64,000 nucleotides of DNA from Sweltsa coloradensis (taxonomy: Eukaryota > Arthropoda > Insecta > Plecoptera > Chloroperlidae), in contig JAMZAV010000354.1 of assembly GCA_024449915.1 (NCBI GenBank), positions 62,001 through 126,000 of the forward strand, read 5' to 3'. The notes under the pieces are model-generated. The model did no database searches, had not been told where the DNA came from, and was given only the letters and a program-made list of their open reading frames with translations. Both the position numbers and the translations under genes were made by a program. How positions within the stretch are numbered: the stretch's first letter is position 1; every line of letters begins with the position of its first letter. Positions 21,601-35,086 of this stretch are shown here, piece by piece.

Positions 21601-24600
21601 CTGACTCTAACCCGCAACTCCGCACGTCTCAAGTAGTACCGTATCGAGTGACCGGCACAGTCCCTGGTTTGCCGCGCTACGGAGCAGAGCGCGGGCACAA
21701 CCGACACGACAGCAGAACATAACTAGTTTCACAATGTGGCCAACTCTCGTGACCACATAATCAATCAATCACTCGTATATATTCTGGTCACCTGACTCTA
21801 GCCCGCAACTCCGCACGTCTCAAGTAGTACCGTATCGAGTGACCGACACAGTCCCTGGTTTGCCGCGCTACGGAGCTGAGCGCGGGCACAACCGACACGA
21901 GCAGCAGAACATAACTAGTTTCACAATGTGGCCAACTCTCGTGACCACATAATCAATCAATCACTCGTATATATTCTGGTTACCTTGACTCTAACACGCA
22001 ACTCCGCACGTCTCAAGGAGTACCGTATCGAGTGACCGGCACAGTCCCTGCTGTGCCGCGCGACGGAGCAGAGCGCGGGCACAACCGACACAGCAGAACA
22101 TAACTAGTTTCACAATGTGGCCAACTCTCGTGACCACATAATCAATCAATCACTCGTATATATTCATGGACACCAGACTCTAACCCGCAACTCCGCACGT
22201 CTCAAGTAGTACCGTATCGAGTGACCGACACAGTCCCTGGTTTGCCGCGCTACGGAGCTGAGCGCGGGCACAACCGACACGACAGCAGAACATAAACTAG
22301 TTTCACAATGTGGCCAACTCTCGTGACCACATAATCAATCAATCACTCGTATATATTCTGGTTACCTTGACTCTAGCCCGCAAACTCCGCACGTCTCAAG
22401 TAGTACCGTATCGAGTGACCGGCACAGTCCCTGGTTTGCCGCGCTACGGAGCAGAGCGCGGGGCACAACCGACACGACAGCAGAACATAACTAGTTTCAC
22501 AATGTGGCCAACTCTCGTGACCACATAATCAATCAATCACTCGTATATATTCTGGTTACCTGACTCTAACCCGCAACTCCGCACGTCTCAAGTAGTACCG
22601 TATCGAGTGACCGGCACAGTCCCTGGTTTGCCGCGCTACGGAGCTGAGCGCGGGCACAACCGACACGACAGCAGAACATAACTAGTTTCACAATGTGGCC
22701 AACTCTCGTGACCACATAATCAATCAATCACTCGTATATATTCGGTTACCTTGACTCTAACCCGCAACTCCGCACGTCTCAAGTAGTACCGTATCGAGTG
22801 ACCGGCACAGTCCCTGGTTTGCCGCGCTACGGAGCTGAGCGCAGGCACAACCGACACGACAGCAGAACATAACTAGTTTCACAATGTGGCCGACTCTCGT
22901 GACCCCATAATCAATCAATCACTCGTATATATTCTGGTTACCTTGACTCTAACCCGCAACTCGCACGTCTCAAGTAGTACCGTATCGAGTGACCGACACA
23001 GTCCCTGGTTTGCCGCGCTACGGAGCAGAGCGCGGGCACAACCGACACGACAGCAGAACATAACTAGTTTCACAATGTGGCCAACTCTCGTGACCACATA
23101 ATCAATCAATCACTCGTATATATTCTGGTTACCTTGACTCTAACCCGCAACTCCGCACGTCTCAAGTAGTACCGTATCGAGTGACCGACACAGTCCCTGG
23201 TTTGCCGCGCTACGGAGCAGAGCGCGGGCACAACCGACACGACAGCAGAACATAACTAGTTTCACAATGTGGCCAACTCTCGTGACCACATAATCAATCA
23301 ATCACTCGTATATATTCTGGTTACCTTGACTCTAGCCCGCAACTCCGCACGTCTCAAGTAGTACCGTATCGAGTGACCGGCACAGTCCCTGGTTTGCCGC
23401 GCTACGGAGCAGAGCGCGGGCACAACCGACACGACAGCAGAACATAACTAGTTTCACAATGTGGCCAACTCTCGTGACCACATAATCAATCAATCACTCG
23501 TATATATTCTGGTTACCTTGACTCTAACCCGCAACTCCGCACGTCTCAAGTAGTACCGTATCGAGTGACCGACACAGTCCCTGGTTTGCCGCGCTACGGA
23601 GCAGAGCGCGGGCACAACCGACACGACAGCAGAAAAATAACTAGTTTCACAATGTGGCCAACTCTCGTGACCACATAATCAATCAATCACTCGTATATAT
23701 TCTGGTTACCTTGACTACAACCCGCAAAATCCGCACGTCTCAAGTAGTACCGTATCGAGTGACCGGCACAGTCCCTGGTTTGCCGCGCTACGGAGCTGAG
23801 CGCGGGCACAACCGACACGACAGCAGAACATAACTAGTTTTACAATGTGGCCAACTCTCGTGACCACATAATCAATCAATCACTCGTATATATTCTGGTT
23901 ACCTTGACTCTAGCCCGCAACTCCGCACGTCTCAAGTAGTACCGTATCGAGTGACCGGCACAGTCCCTGGTTTGCCCGCGCTACGGAGCAGAGCGCGGGC
24001 ACAACCGACACGACAGCAGAACATAACTAGTTTCACAATGTGGCCAACTCTCGTGAACACATAATCAATTAATCACTCGTATATATTCTGGTTACCATGA
24101 CTCTAACCCGCAACTCCGCACGTTTCAAGTAGTACCGTATCGAGTGACCGGCACAGTCCCTGGTTTGCCGCGCTACGGAGCAGAGCGCGGGCACAACCGA
24201 CACGACAGCAGAACATAACTAGTTTCACAATGTGGCCAACTCTCGTGACCACATAATCAATCAATCACTCGTATATATTCTGGTTACCTTGACTCTAGCC
24301 CGCAACTCCGCACGTCTCAAGTAGTACCGTATCGAGTGACCGGCACAGTCCCTGGTTTGCCGCGCTACGGAGCAGAGCGCGGGCACAACCGACACGACAG
24401 CAGAACATAACTAGTTTCACAATGTGGCCAACTCTCGTGACCACATAATCAATCAATCACTCGTATATATTCTGGTTACCTTGACTCTAACCGCAACTCC
24501 GCACGTCTCAAGTAGTACCGTATCGAGTGACCGGCACAGTCCCTGGTTTGCCGCGCTACGGAGCAGAGCGCGGGCACAACCGACACGACAGCAGAACATA

Positions 24601-25796
24601 ACTAGTTTCACAATGTGGCCAACTCTCGTGACCACATAATCAATCAACCACTCGTATATATTCTGGTGACCTTGACTCTAGCCCGCAACTCCGCACGTCT
24701 CAAGTAGTACCGTATCGAGTGACCGACACAGTCCCTGGTTTGCCGCGCTACGGAGCAGAGCGCGGGCACAACCGACACGACAGCAGAACATAAACTAGTT
24801 TCACAATGTGGCCAACTCTCGTGACCACATAATCAATCAACCACTCGTATATATTCTGGTTACCTTGACTCTAGCCCGCAACTCCGCACGTCTCAAGTAG
24901 TACCGTATCGAGTGACCGGCACAGTCCTGGTTTGCCGCGCTACGGAGCTGAGCGCGGGCACAACCGACACGACAGCAGAACATAAAATAGTTTCACAATG
25001 TGCCGACTCTCGTGACCACATAATCAATCAATCACTCGATATATTCTGGTTACCTTGACTCTAGCCCGCAACTCCGCACGTCTCAAGTAGTACCGTATCG
25101 AGTGACCGGCACAGTCCCTGGTTTGCCGCGCTACGGAGCAGAGCGCGGGCACAACCGACACGACAGCAGAACATAACTAGTGTTCACAATGTGGCCAACT
25201 CTCGTGACCACATAATCAATCAATCACTCGTATATATTCTGGTACCTTGACTCTAACCCGCAACTCCGCACGTCTCAAGTAGTACCGTATCGAGTGACCG
25301 ACACAGTCCCTGGTTTGCCGCGCTACGGGAGCAGAGCGCGGGCACAACCGACACGACAGCAGAACATAAACTAGTTTCACAATGTGGCCAACTCTCGTGA
25401 CCACATAATCAATCAATCACTCGTATATATTCTGGTCACCTTGACTCTAACCCGCAACTCCGCACGTCTCAAGTAGTACCGTATCGAGTGACCGGCACAG
25501 TCCCTGGTTTGCCGCGCTACGGAGCTGAGCGCGGGCACAACCGACACGACAGCAGAACATAACTAGTTTCACAATGTGGCCAACTCTTTCGTGACCACAT
25601 AATCAATCAATCACTCGTATATATTTCTGGTTACCATGACTCTAACCCGCAACTCCGCACGTTTCAAGTAGTACCGTATCGAGTGACCGGCACAGTCCCT
25701 GGTTTGCCGCGCTACGGAGCAGAGCGCGGGCACAACCGACACGACAGCAGAACATAACTAGTTTCACAATGTGGCCAACTCTTTCGTGACCACATT
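18691..25796. repeat. Satellite array, 192-bp unit, about 37 copies
   Basis: The landmark CACTCGTATATATTC occurs at 18703, 18895, 19086 and onward every 191-193 bp to 25612, giving about 37 units in one head-to-tail array of 7.1 kb. Units differ by single substitutions and 1-2 bp indels. Recurrent variants are CTAGCCCGC/CTAACCCGC, CCGGCACAG/CCGACACAG and GAGCAGAGC/GAGCTGAGC. Each unit has two inverted repeats: CCGCGC/GCGCGG around 11 bp, and ATGTGG/CCACAT around 14 bp. The unit is GC-richer than its surroundings. Because 192 is a multiple of 3, open frames of 60-72 codons recur in many units; they are by-products, not genes. Confidence 0.97.
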
Positions 25797-26814
25797 ACAA
25801 AAAGCTATCTAACAACTCTTTAAACTGTTACGAACATTTACATATAAATAAGCACGGATAGGGGTACGCTAGAATAGACTTCGATAGATTGAGCCGTCCA
25901 TGAGTTTCATGGGATCCGACTTCATTATTGGGTAAAGGGTAGGAAATAAATATTTTTATTAGACGACCTGCTGATTAATTAAGTTACTTTGCTCCTTCTT
26001 ATGTGTAATCCAGTACATGTGTTTTTAATACCAAAATCTGATTGGCCATTTCTTGCTCGTCGATTTTATGTCGATACCGACGGAGTTTGATGGCTTGGTC
26101 CGCTTTTCGTTTTGGCCCCCAATGAAAACTAAGTGGGTAGCTCTAAATACGAATTTATTTATTTTTGTATTAATATCAACCTGTCCTGGTACAAAATTCC
26201 CCTCTCCTACAGAGGGAATTAAGGGTAAATTACAATGTCTACCCTTCCAGTATCCACCTTTGAGCTAAAAAACTTTGTAGAAAGCGCATCGAACCGACGA
26301 CCCCCGAATTAGTCTTGCCTATAACGTCAAACCCTACCACAATCCTTCTTATATAACATATATATTTATTGAAATTTACCAGCCCAAAATAGGGCAATCC
26401 TTCTTGCTTGGTTATTACCATACTACATAACAATGACCAAGGTAATCAAGATTGCGGTGTCCTATTCCAATCTGACCAGCCGGAAAATACATTATTATTA
26501 TTATTAAATTCTTTCTAGATATACAATCCTTAATTAATGCCGAGATTGACATTTGAGAAACACCAACAGATTGAAAGATAAGAGGTAAGATATAGTTTTA
26601 CAGCATGGTTGCGAACATGGATTGACACGCCTCGTTAATATTATTTTCGACTAGAGATATTGCTAATCCAATCAGACACTTTGTGATAACTACTTTCAGG
26701 AGCAATAAATATTTATGACGCTTATATGAATGTGTAATACATTCTTTCATATTATTAACAAGAATTAATCACAAAACTAATAGCCTTGAGTGATATTATT
26801 CACTCAACGCTAAT
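25797..26814. other. AT-rich region with a SINE D 3' fragment at 26040-26155
   Basis: About 26040-26155 matches the 3' part of SINE family D (CTCGTCGATT, GGCTTGGTCCGCTTT, CCAATGAAAACTAAGTGGG). The remainder shows no gene; the short open frames have no recognisable content. Confidence 0.5.
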
Positions 26815-26945
26815 AGCCGTCCGGGATGGCACAATTATTAAAGCGCTGGACGTGGGTTCGAATCCCGCATTAGGCATGGGTTTTTGTAAGCGTCCTTCAC
26901 CCTCATCTTTCACCACTCATTATCTCAAATAGTCTTACAAAACTA
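26815..26945 (+). mobile_element. tRNA-derived SINE, family F
   Basis: GTCCGGGATGGCACAATTAT, GTGGGTTCGAATCCCGC (B box) and the body CGTCCTTCACCCTCATC, TTTCACCACTCATTATCTC. The same order recurs at 36448-36570 with a different 5' part. Confidence 0.75.
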
Positions 26946-27556
26946 ATTTTAACAGCGCGGAAAATATTGGTTAGTATTTTAATGTAGTTGAATTTTGAAA
27001 CAGGGATGCAACACTGGTTTTGGAAGATATCTAGCATAAATGATACATTTTTGATATTTTTAATCTGTGTATGAAATTGGAAAAAGAAGAATAACTTATA
27101 TAAATAATATTAATATATTAGAGCCGTAGTCTAAATTAAGTGAGACGTCTCAAAACCAAATTAGTTAAAATGTATTCAGCATTATGTCACGAAATTCGAT
27201 ACGTGTCAATTTCAACCCTATATCAAATACGATATATTTAAATGTATACATTAATCAATATCTCATTAAAACTATTGAATTTTAATACATTTTTTATTGA
27301 ATTGAAATATTATTTATACAGAGGGATTTTGGTTACAAATAATATATTATATAACATCCGGTTTGTGTTTATCATTGTTGACTTGTTTTAAGTACAGTTA
27401 TGTTTATTTTCATATTTTAAAAATAAAGTTATAATCGAAAACAAGTTTTCATTGACGGTTTGCGTTGGCCACCCACACTGCTTGTCAAGTCCCTAAGTGT
27501 GAGTGACACATGGTCACCTGTTCGTGCTACAAAAGTTACTTTGCGTGTGTTGGTAG
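26946..27556. other. No recognisable feature
   Basis: AT-rich, with no supported gene or repeat. Confidence 0.5.
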
Positions 27557-27613
27557 ACACGCACACGCACACGCACACGCACACGCACACGCACACGCAC
27601 ACGCACACGCACA
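27557..27613. repeat. Microsatellite, CACACG hexamer
   Basis: Nine or more uninterrupted ACACGC hexamers. Open frames on both strands that read Val-Cys or Thr-His repeats are artefacts of this tract. Confidence 0.95.
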
Positions 27614-27679
27614 GACTTATCCATAGGGATACCCGCTGTTGAGTACACAGCAGCACTCTCAGGTGACAAACTAAGTTAT

Positions 27680-27800
27680 TGAAGGTGGTTGTGAAGGGAA
27701 CATCCAAAGGTTGTTTGAAAGAACTCAATCCATGACATTAGTCGTAACGACTGACGGAAACCTTGTTAAGACTTCGGTCAGTATTGTCGGTAGGGATGAG
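27680..27800 (-). mobile_element. SINE family A, reverse fragment
   Basis: TTGTGAAGGGAACATCCAAAG, CTCAATCCATG, CGACTGACGGAAACCTTG and CTTCGGTCAGTATTGTCGG follow family A in reverse order. The head is missing. Confidence 0.6.
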
Positions 27801-27944
27801 TCTTTTATTTAAACGTTTAAACGGTTAATCTTGTATGTAGAGTTCAAATGCTTAGAGTTATATAAACGTGTAAACGTGATAGTAAAAACGAAATGTTATT
27901 TTGTTAACACTTTCGGAGCATTCATTCTTTCGTTGGTCTTGTGA

Positions 27945-28262
27945 TTTGGACTTAAGTCCATCAGTTCTTGTCTTAAGAGTTTGTAAACGGTGACTTTGGA
28001 GCCGTCCTAGCAACGAAGCACATAATAAATTTCAGAGTTGTTCTGAATCGGCCTTGTTGATTCTGGCGTTGATTCGCGGGTGTTCGCACTGTCCATACCA
28101 CTGATTGCTATATTTCCTATTAAAAATATCGATCTTCGGTTGGTTATCGCTCACTCGTCGATTGCGTCGGGGCCTGCAGGGTTGGCTTGGTCGCTTTGAT
28201 TTAAAGTCCCCCACTGAAAATCAGTTATATAACTGAGTGGGTAGACTCTAAATAAAATTTAT
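27945..28262 (+). mobile_element. SINE family D, 5'-truncated copy
   Basis: Runs from GATTTGGACTTAAGTCCATC to the 3' hairpin at 28210-28241 (CCCACT, then CAGTTATATAACTG, then AGTGGG), closely matching 13977-14287. It ends in a TTTA microsatellite tail (28255-28275). The tRNA head is absent. Confidence 0.8.
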
Positions 28263-28330
28263 TTATTTATTTATTTACACAAACACAGGCTATTAGATTA
28301 GGCCGATAATTTTCTAAAAGTGCTAACTTT

Positions 28331-28490
28331 GGTGGAGGTGCTGGGTCCCAGTCTGTATTAAGGCATCTTATCTGTTACACATAGTGGAAGTGCCGGGTCC
28401 AGGCTGTATTAAGACATCTTGTCTGTTACACATGGTGGAGGTGCCGGGTCCCAGGCTGTATTAAGACATCTTGTCTGTTACACATGGTGG
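28331..28490. repeat. Tandem repeat, 52-bp unit, three copies and a partial
   Basis: GTGGAGGTGCCGGGTCC-type starts occur at 28332, 28384, 28435 and 28487. Each is followed by CAGGCTGTATTAAGACATC and TTGTCTGTTACACAT. The array runs straight into the tRNA-like sequence at 28487-28560. Confidence 0.9.
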
Positions 28491-28562
28491 AAGTGCCGGT
28501 CCATGGCAGGTATCGAACCCACGACTTCCCGAATCGGAATCCCGCGAGCTATCTCTGTCGGT
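28487..28562 (-). mobile_element. tRNA-like SINE head, family E
   Basis: On the minus strand this reads GAGATAGCTCGCGGGATTCC, then GTGGGTTCGATACCTGCC (B box), then the GGACCGGCACTTCCACC module. This links the widely scattered CCCGGCACCTCCACC motif to a tRNA-derived SINE. Single-motif remnants lie at 36260-36279, 40788-40808 and 41320-41339. Confidence 0.65.
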
Positions 28563-28774
28563 GAGTTGGAGGACGATATGTAAGCCCGCTAGTGATTCGG
28601 TCTATAGACATTGCTGTTCCTTAGCGACTAGCACACTTTACAAACAAGAAATATAACTTACACAACGCATCCACATTGCTGTTATGTTACAGTGAATATT
28701 CCAATAGTTGGAAAAGATCTTGGTGAGTACGAATTACTCTTATTTGGACTGCACAACCCAGAAATTATCCCCAA

Positions 28775-29010
28775 CCAGGGAATGAACGCGGGTCTCCCGG
28801 TTGATGGGTAGATGTCTTAAGCGGGGGTCCACATTCAATACCGGATCAGAGTTGTTGTATTACTGGATTGTACTTCTTACCGCCATCCCCTCCTACCACG
28901 TTCCGGTTATTTGTAACATGTATATATAGTATGCACAATAATGTAATAGTATGTGACACAACCGGGATCTGAACCCGGGTCTCCCATATTTCAGGGATCC
29001 ATTATGAATA
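28775..29010 (-). mobile_element. Two degraded tRNA-like fragments
   Basis: At about 28785-28835 and 28962-29005 there are GAACGCGGGTCTCCCGG and GAACCCGGGTCTCCCATATT, resembling reversed SINE family B heads. Confidence 0.5.
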
Positions 29011-32000
29011 CTACTTATGCAACACATGCCTTAGGGACAGAACTTCATGGCCTAATTAAAGTGTATTTGTCAAAAAATCTGCTAATAAATAAATTTTAAG
29101 TTTTTGATTGATGGTTGCCAAATGAGTATAACAAGTTATCTGGACATTGAAACACCTTGATTGACAGTGGCTAAATCCGACAATAATTTTATAATTAATT
29201 TGCAAAACGTCACGACAAGAAAGTAGCCCTTCTATCTACATACTAACAACCCTTATACTATACCAGGTGATCATAACGGTAACTCGACGGTATTCAACAA
29301 ACTCGACACCAATACACTTGTAATTATTAAAATATACACTAGACACACTGAACTGAACATACCAATCTAAACGTTTCACATTATCCTCGGCCCTATCGCA
29401 CTCGTAGTTAACATATGCACTCGATACAAGAAGATCACACTAGAGTGAAGTATCCACTGATGTGTTTTACCCCCTCCCCCTCCCCTACTGAGCTCATTGG
29501 TTGATGATCGGGCCTAATCCAGTTAGACTCTCGTCCACTCAAGCCCGGACTCTGCATAGACGTCACTTCCGCCCCCCCCCCCTCCACCCCCCGGTACCAC
29601 CGTGTAACCGGAGACCGGTGGTGCAACCGAGAGGAAGGGAATTGTGAGATATGACCCGGTCTTGGGTGTCCTACTGTCACCTCTAGTACGTGTCTTCGGG
29701 GCTCGAAGTCAATGCGTTCTGGTAAGCACTGTCGGGACGGAGGATGTCAAAAGCTGCAGGAGACCTTGATGTCGTGGTCGAGACATTCAAGGTGGTAGGT
29801 TACAAACTGGCCGTGGAAACATTTTTTAATTGAGCCGCGTTGAAGGATGAGCGTTTTTGCACTACTACGCCTCTTTTCACAAGCTCCGTTGCGTCATCGT
29901 TAGACTAGAAGAATTGAAATTAAAAAAGTAAAGTTATTGACGACGTATTTAAAGTATTACAAATTCGATTTTAACAAGAGATACCGAAAGGCCGTACTAG
30001 CCGTCGATCGCATTTCTGGACCAAAGATGGCTGGAGTGAGAGACGAGAGTGTTCCAGCATGTACCAGACTATAATAGTGTATTATACAGCGATTCCAAAT
30101 CTATAATACAGATACGAACTAGACAAACGGAATGTATCAATACTAAGATATATCTATACGGTACTACAGAACTAATCCTTTCACTGCTAACTTCCTTAAC
30201 TTGCGATAACTAAACCAATGATTACACTTATTACGAATTTTTACTTGATATCAGTGAAATAATTTATAAGTGTGCGCAGTGCTCTTGTCTATTACTATTG
30301 TGTTAACTGTTAATGAGTAAACTTACCTCAGGAATAAAAGTCTAGTTTCCCAATCTATTTTCACACATATTCCACAACCTAATTACTAAAGAATCGTAGT
30401 TATAGGGTCCTAAATCAGTTAGAACTCATGTGTTTGTTGCTCAAAATGAAGAAAAAGTGCATTTGATTTAAATCAATGATTTTTATTAAATTAATCATTA
30501 AATAAATAAAACAAAATAAAATAAATCATTTAATTTAAATTTAAAAAAAAACTGCTATGAAGTCATGTGACCAAACCCCGATCATGCGAACCTGGCAGAT
30601 AATAGGAATGAACGCAGATTGCCCCCCCCCCCCTCTGCGCACTCTAGCACTCTACGAGAGACGAAGAGGGATAAGGGATGCGCTAGATTTAAAACTTTAC
30701 AAAGAAAATACCAGCCTCTGTGAACGGTCTAAAGAAAAAACTATTACTAAATAAACGAAGGAACAGTAATTTTCAAATCGGGTAATAAGGTAATTAGGTA
30801 TTAATTAGGTAGATTTACGCAAACAATTCGAGTTTCGCATTTATTTCTAAGATTTTTAATTCATAATTTTTTTATGATACATGAACACATGATAAGAGAT
30901 TTTTGAGATCGAAATTCTAGAATGCATACCTAGACTAGATATTTTCTGTTTTTTTTTTTGTTGCATATTTTAGATTTTGAGTATCTTAAATAAATACCTG
31001 CAATACTATAGATATATAAAATTTCCGGGGCAAACTAGATTTTTTTTTGTTTTTAGTTGTTTTTATGTCTATTTTCAATCTTCTCTAAAAGTTACCGTTC
31101 GTACGATTGGCACGAGAAAAAAAATATTTATTTTTTATTCACAAAAAAATATATGTGTTTAAATTGCAAAACCCTATTATTTATCCGCATTTAAATTGGC
31201 GCAGGGTCTGCGAGTGTTAAAGCAGTGGTCGAAATGGGAGGGGGGGGGGACCCGCAATCTAAATAATTATATTGCCTTATCCCCCCACCCCCACCCCGAA
31301 AAATAAATATTGAGGAAACCATCCCCGAAAAGAGAAACACGGTTATTACCAGGCCACAGACTTTTTGTTCATCAGAGATGGAACCGCTCTAAAATGCAAA
31401 GATTTCTACTCAAATGACCTGAAAGTCTACATTTCCCGGGGCCAAGTCCCCGGACCCCCTTTTTTTGTATTTTTCAGTCAACAACTTGCTTTCAAAAACG
31501 TTTAATTCAATGTTCTCTTATCCAGTATAAAATTCATACTATTACCAACAAACAATGACAATAAATTATTATAATTTAGTAGCTTACGTATAATTTATTT
31601 TATTCCCGTTAATACTATTCAGTAAAAAGTATGGATTTTAAAAGGAGGACTATATATAATTATGTATAATATAAGGGTACAACCATGTAAAATGTAACAA
31701 CCAATGTATACAAACAATAATATGGAAAAATAAAAATAAAACAAAGTCACCCAGAAAACATTTAAACTACCTATGTGTAGATCACAATCTCCGCAAGAAT
31801 AATTAACGATGACACGTAATGAGATATTTTCTCTGAAGGGATCATATTGATCGATGAAACCACTTTTCAATCTAAAAATATACACAGTTAGTAAGTACGT
31901 AAATATACTATTTGAAGGTATAGGTGTCTATATATATATATTTTCAATACACCGTGTAAAAATAAAAACATATAGGTAATAATAATCGTCATAAACATTC

Positions 32001-34540
32001 ACAAAATAAGAATACATATTTTGTAACCTTATTGCCTAAAAATTTAAATTGTGTGTAGTGGGAACAAACTATAAATGATAAGGGACTCACACACTATATG
32101 CTTTTATGCTCGTATATGTGATAGCGATCATTCGGCTTTGTGAGGTCTAAGCGGTCGAGATTCGCTTGGCTATCCGCGATGTCTAACTTTTCTAAGATAA
32201 TCTGTCAACCATGTAATTTAAAAATGAAAATGCTTAAATGTGCAATAATTATTAATAGAAATCAAAGGTTCACTAAATTTAAAAAAATAACACAAGCGAG
32301 CTTTTCTTCTAAGAGTAGTCAAATTTCATTTCTTCAAAAGTTCGCTCCGCTTACTATACTTTCAATCAATCTAACAAAGTCATGGTTTTATAGTAGTTTC
32401 TCTCGAAGTCCGCTAAATATCCTAGCGGCGATTCGGCGAACCTATTGTTGGCTGAAGATGAGGACTTTGTCTTGACCTTGCCATAGTCGAGACATCACAA
32501 GTGTTTTGTTTTAGGCGGGAAAACGGTTTTAAAAGAAGCCGTAAAGAATATTCATTCAGTAACGTTGCCGTGAAACGGGAGCATGATTCAGGGGCTTCCA
32601 TATTTATACGACAATAGAACGAGGGCATTCAGCCTCCACTTTCCCCTCCCAACCTCTACCCTTCCATTAACGTAAAAATATGTTACTAAAGTCGATTGCT
32701 GAACTTTCTGGTTTTTGCATTATGCGGGATTTGACGACGACGTGAGAAACTAGGGCGCTTCAACCGGTTAGGTCATATTGAGCCGCATGTGAATGAAAGT
32801 TGATGAGATGAGTCAATGCAGGAATGTTTGATGATTAGATAGTTTTTTTTTTTGTGTGTGTTTGTACTTTGTAGTTTGTTGAACCAGAAGACTTGGACCT
32901 CGACAGGAGGTGCCTGATGTTGTACAGAGAACTGACAAATGTGAAGCAGATACTCACTTGATCTACTGCGATGTTTATAAAGTAGGTATGAGGAACTCAA
33001 TGCTCATCAAAACGTCGGGTACACTTGGGGCATCAATCCCATGACACATAATATAATGTCAATGGATATTGACAGTACTTCTCTGCTATGAACTCAAAAG
33101 TATTTCGGGCCGTATAAATTACTATATTATAGTTATTTACCGATACGAAAAGTGAACATTGATAAATTTCGGATGTATTTAATTTATCGAAGGTTAAACC
33201 AATTATTCCGCAACATGGAGTGTTAAAACATGAGAAAAAAAGAGGAAAAATAAAGGAAAAATCAAGCAAAAATATGCCAAAAAAACTAAAATAGTCCGAG
33301 TCACTAGAGTAAGTGTTCTCCCTAACCTTATATACAAATTTATGCAATAACTGTATTATTATTGTTATTTAATTTAACTGCAAGTTACAGGTCACTTAGA
33401 AATATCAATAAGTATGCACAGCTTCCAAATTCCATAGATTAACAATATGAGCAACACGACCCAAAAGAAGAAATATAATATACTTAATGTAACAATGCTC
33501 CAAAATAAGAATATAATGCAAAATATTATAAAATTAATATATTTTTACTACCCTCTAGCGATTACACATCGTTAATTGTTAAATGCGCTCTCCCCTTCCT
33601 CCACCACCCCTTCCTCAACAAACCCCACCGCAAAGTACTTGCTATAGTATCTGAGTGGGTAGGTACAACAAATAATGTAAAACCTGTACGGGTGTGGTAT
33701 AGTGAACACTAGCTACCCCTCAAGGATAAGACTATGTGCAAACACTCATTGTACGACGTCACAGGTTGGCCCCCGAGGCAAACACAGGTGTTGCTGCTAC
33801 CCCTGTAGTCCCATGCAGCCACCAGCACGTGCGGCTAGCGAGCGGCCATTACGTGCGCGCCGCGCTTTGATGTCGATGAAATGGCGCCACAATGGATGCG
33901 GTTGTGTGGACGTGTGTCGACGATGAGATGAAGAGAGATTGGGGGGAGGGGCGTGAGAGGGGTTAGGCGCGGCAGTTAGCGTTAGAAATACACACTTATT
34001 GAGAGGGATGGTCTGTTCACCCTTTTAATCAAGACCCTAATACTCTAGTTGTTACAATAGCAAAAAAAGGTTTGTGCAAATTGATTGCCATCATGTATGC
34101 AAATTTGATTTTTTAAATACACTTTAGCTAGGTACTAAAGTAATGAATAATTTGAACGGAAAGTAGCCTATATACTAGTTAGTTTCAGGCATGGTAAAAG
34201 GTAAAGTTTCCACTGGAACAACGTCGTCGATAAAATATTACAAACTAAAGCTATTTCATAGTTATTATGAATTGAAATACATTGACAAATTTTCAGAGCA
34301 AAAACGAGAATTTTAATACGTTATCCCATTAATATATGTTAATATTTTACTAGGATAACATTGATAACGACATTTGAGGTAAATGACCTCGTATTTTGAG
34401 AAGGGTAATACAAGTGTTTGGGGACATGACTAAACCGATATTAAGGACATAAGGCAACCACATGGAAAACTAAACGACCATGGTCAGTGGTCACTACGTC
34501 AGTATTCACGCTTTAATTTAAAATTAATAAAAAAATATTT
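29011..34540. other. Gene-poor stretch of about 5.5 kb
   Basis: AT-rich DNA with poly-C or poly-G runs near 29575, 30621 and 31232 and no SINE head. Open frames up to 111 codons (32140-32475) have no recognisable domain. A CpG-rich patch at 33750-33890 contains GCGGCCATTACG and ATGGCGCCAC words and could be regulatory, but no transcript can be shown. Confidence 0.45.
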
Positions 34541-34544
34541 ACAG

Positions 34545-34805
34545 TCTACCCACTCAGTCATAACTGATTTTTGTGGGGGACATTCAATTTAAAGCAGACC
34601 AAACAAACCCTGACGGCGCCGACGTCATCGACGCGCGAATTATGGGCGACCAGAGACAGGTATTTTAAATAGGAAACACCGACCAAAGTAGCTTGGCACG
34701 ATCCATCCGCAAACGAAGCCAAAATCAACAAGGCAAATTTGGAACAACTACATAATTTGTGTGTTTCGTTACTAGGACGGCTCCAAAGCCACCGTTGAGT
34801 ATAGA
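34545..34805 (-). mobile_element. SINE family D, reverse copy
   Basis: Begins CTACCCACTCAGTCATAACTG, then GTGGGGGACATTCAATTTAA, and continues through body words CGACGCGCGAATTATGGG and GTTACTAGGACGGCTCCAAAG, the reverse of 14000-14290. The tRNA head is not seen. Confidence 0.75.
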
Positions 34806-35070
34806 TTCTAATTTATTATATACGTATAAACAGGAAAGGGTTAAATCAATAATCGCTCAGATTTCGTGTTTCTTCTCACCAAACGTATCAGATTACAAAA
34901 CGTTACACGCAGATCACATCCGACAAGAAAACTAAACTAACCATCAACCACCTGAAAATATAACATTTTCGTTATATGAAAGGATATACTCCAGTTCTAC
35001 CAACTGTCCGCAAGGTATTAACACTTCCGGTTGTTGCTGAGCTGTACTTCCGCCTGGGGTCAGGTGGGCA

Positions 35071-35086
35071 GCCCCCCCCCCCCCCC
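35071..35086 (+). repeat. Poly-C run
   Basis: A run of about 15 C following GCAGC and followed by AGGACACTGG. Similar runs occur near 29575, 30621 and 62968. Lengths may be unreliable in assembly. Confidence 0.8.

Noticed and set aside
18611..25416. Recurring 60-78 codon open frames on both strands
   Set aside because: They lie in the 192-bp satellite. The unit length is a multiple of three, so the same frame recurs; no start context, splice signal or homology supports genes.
18691..25796. CRISPR array
   Set aside because: Units are contiguous without unique spacers, and the DNA is eukaryotic.
27429..27728. Open frames with Val-Cys and Thr-His repeats
   Set aside because: Translation of the CACACG microsatellite.
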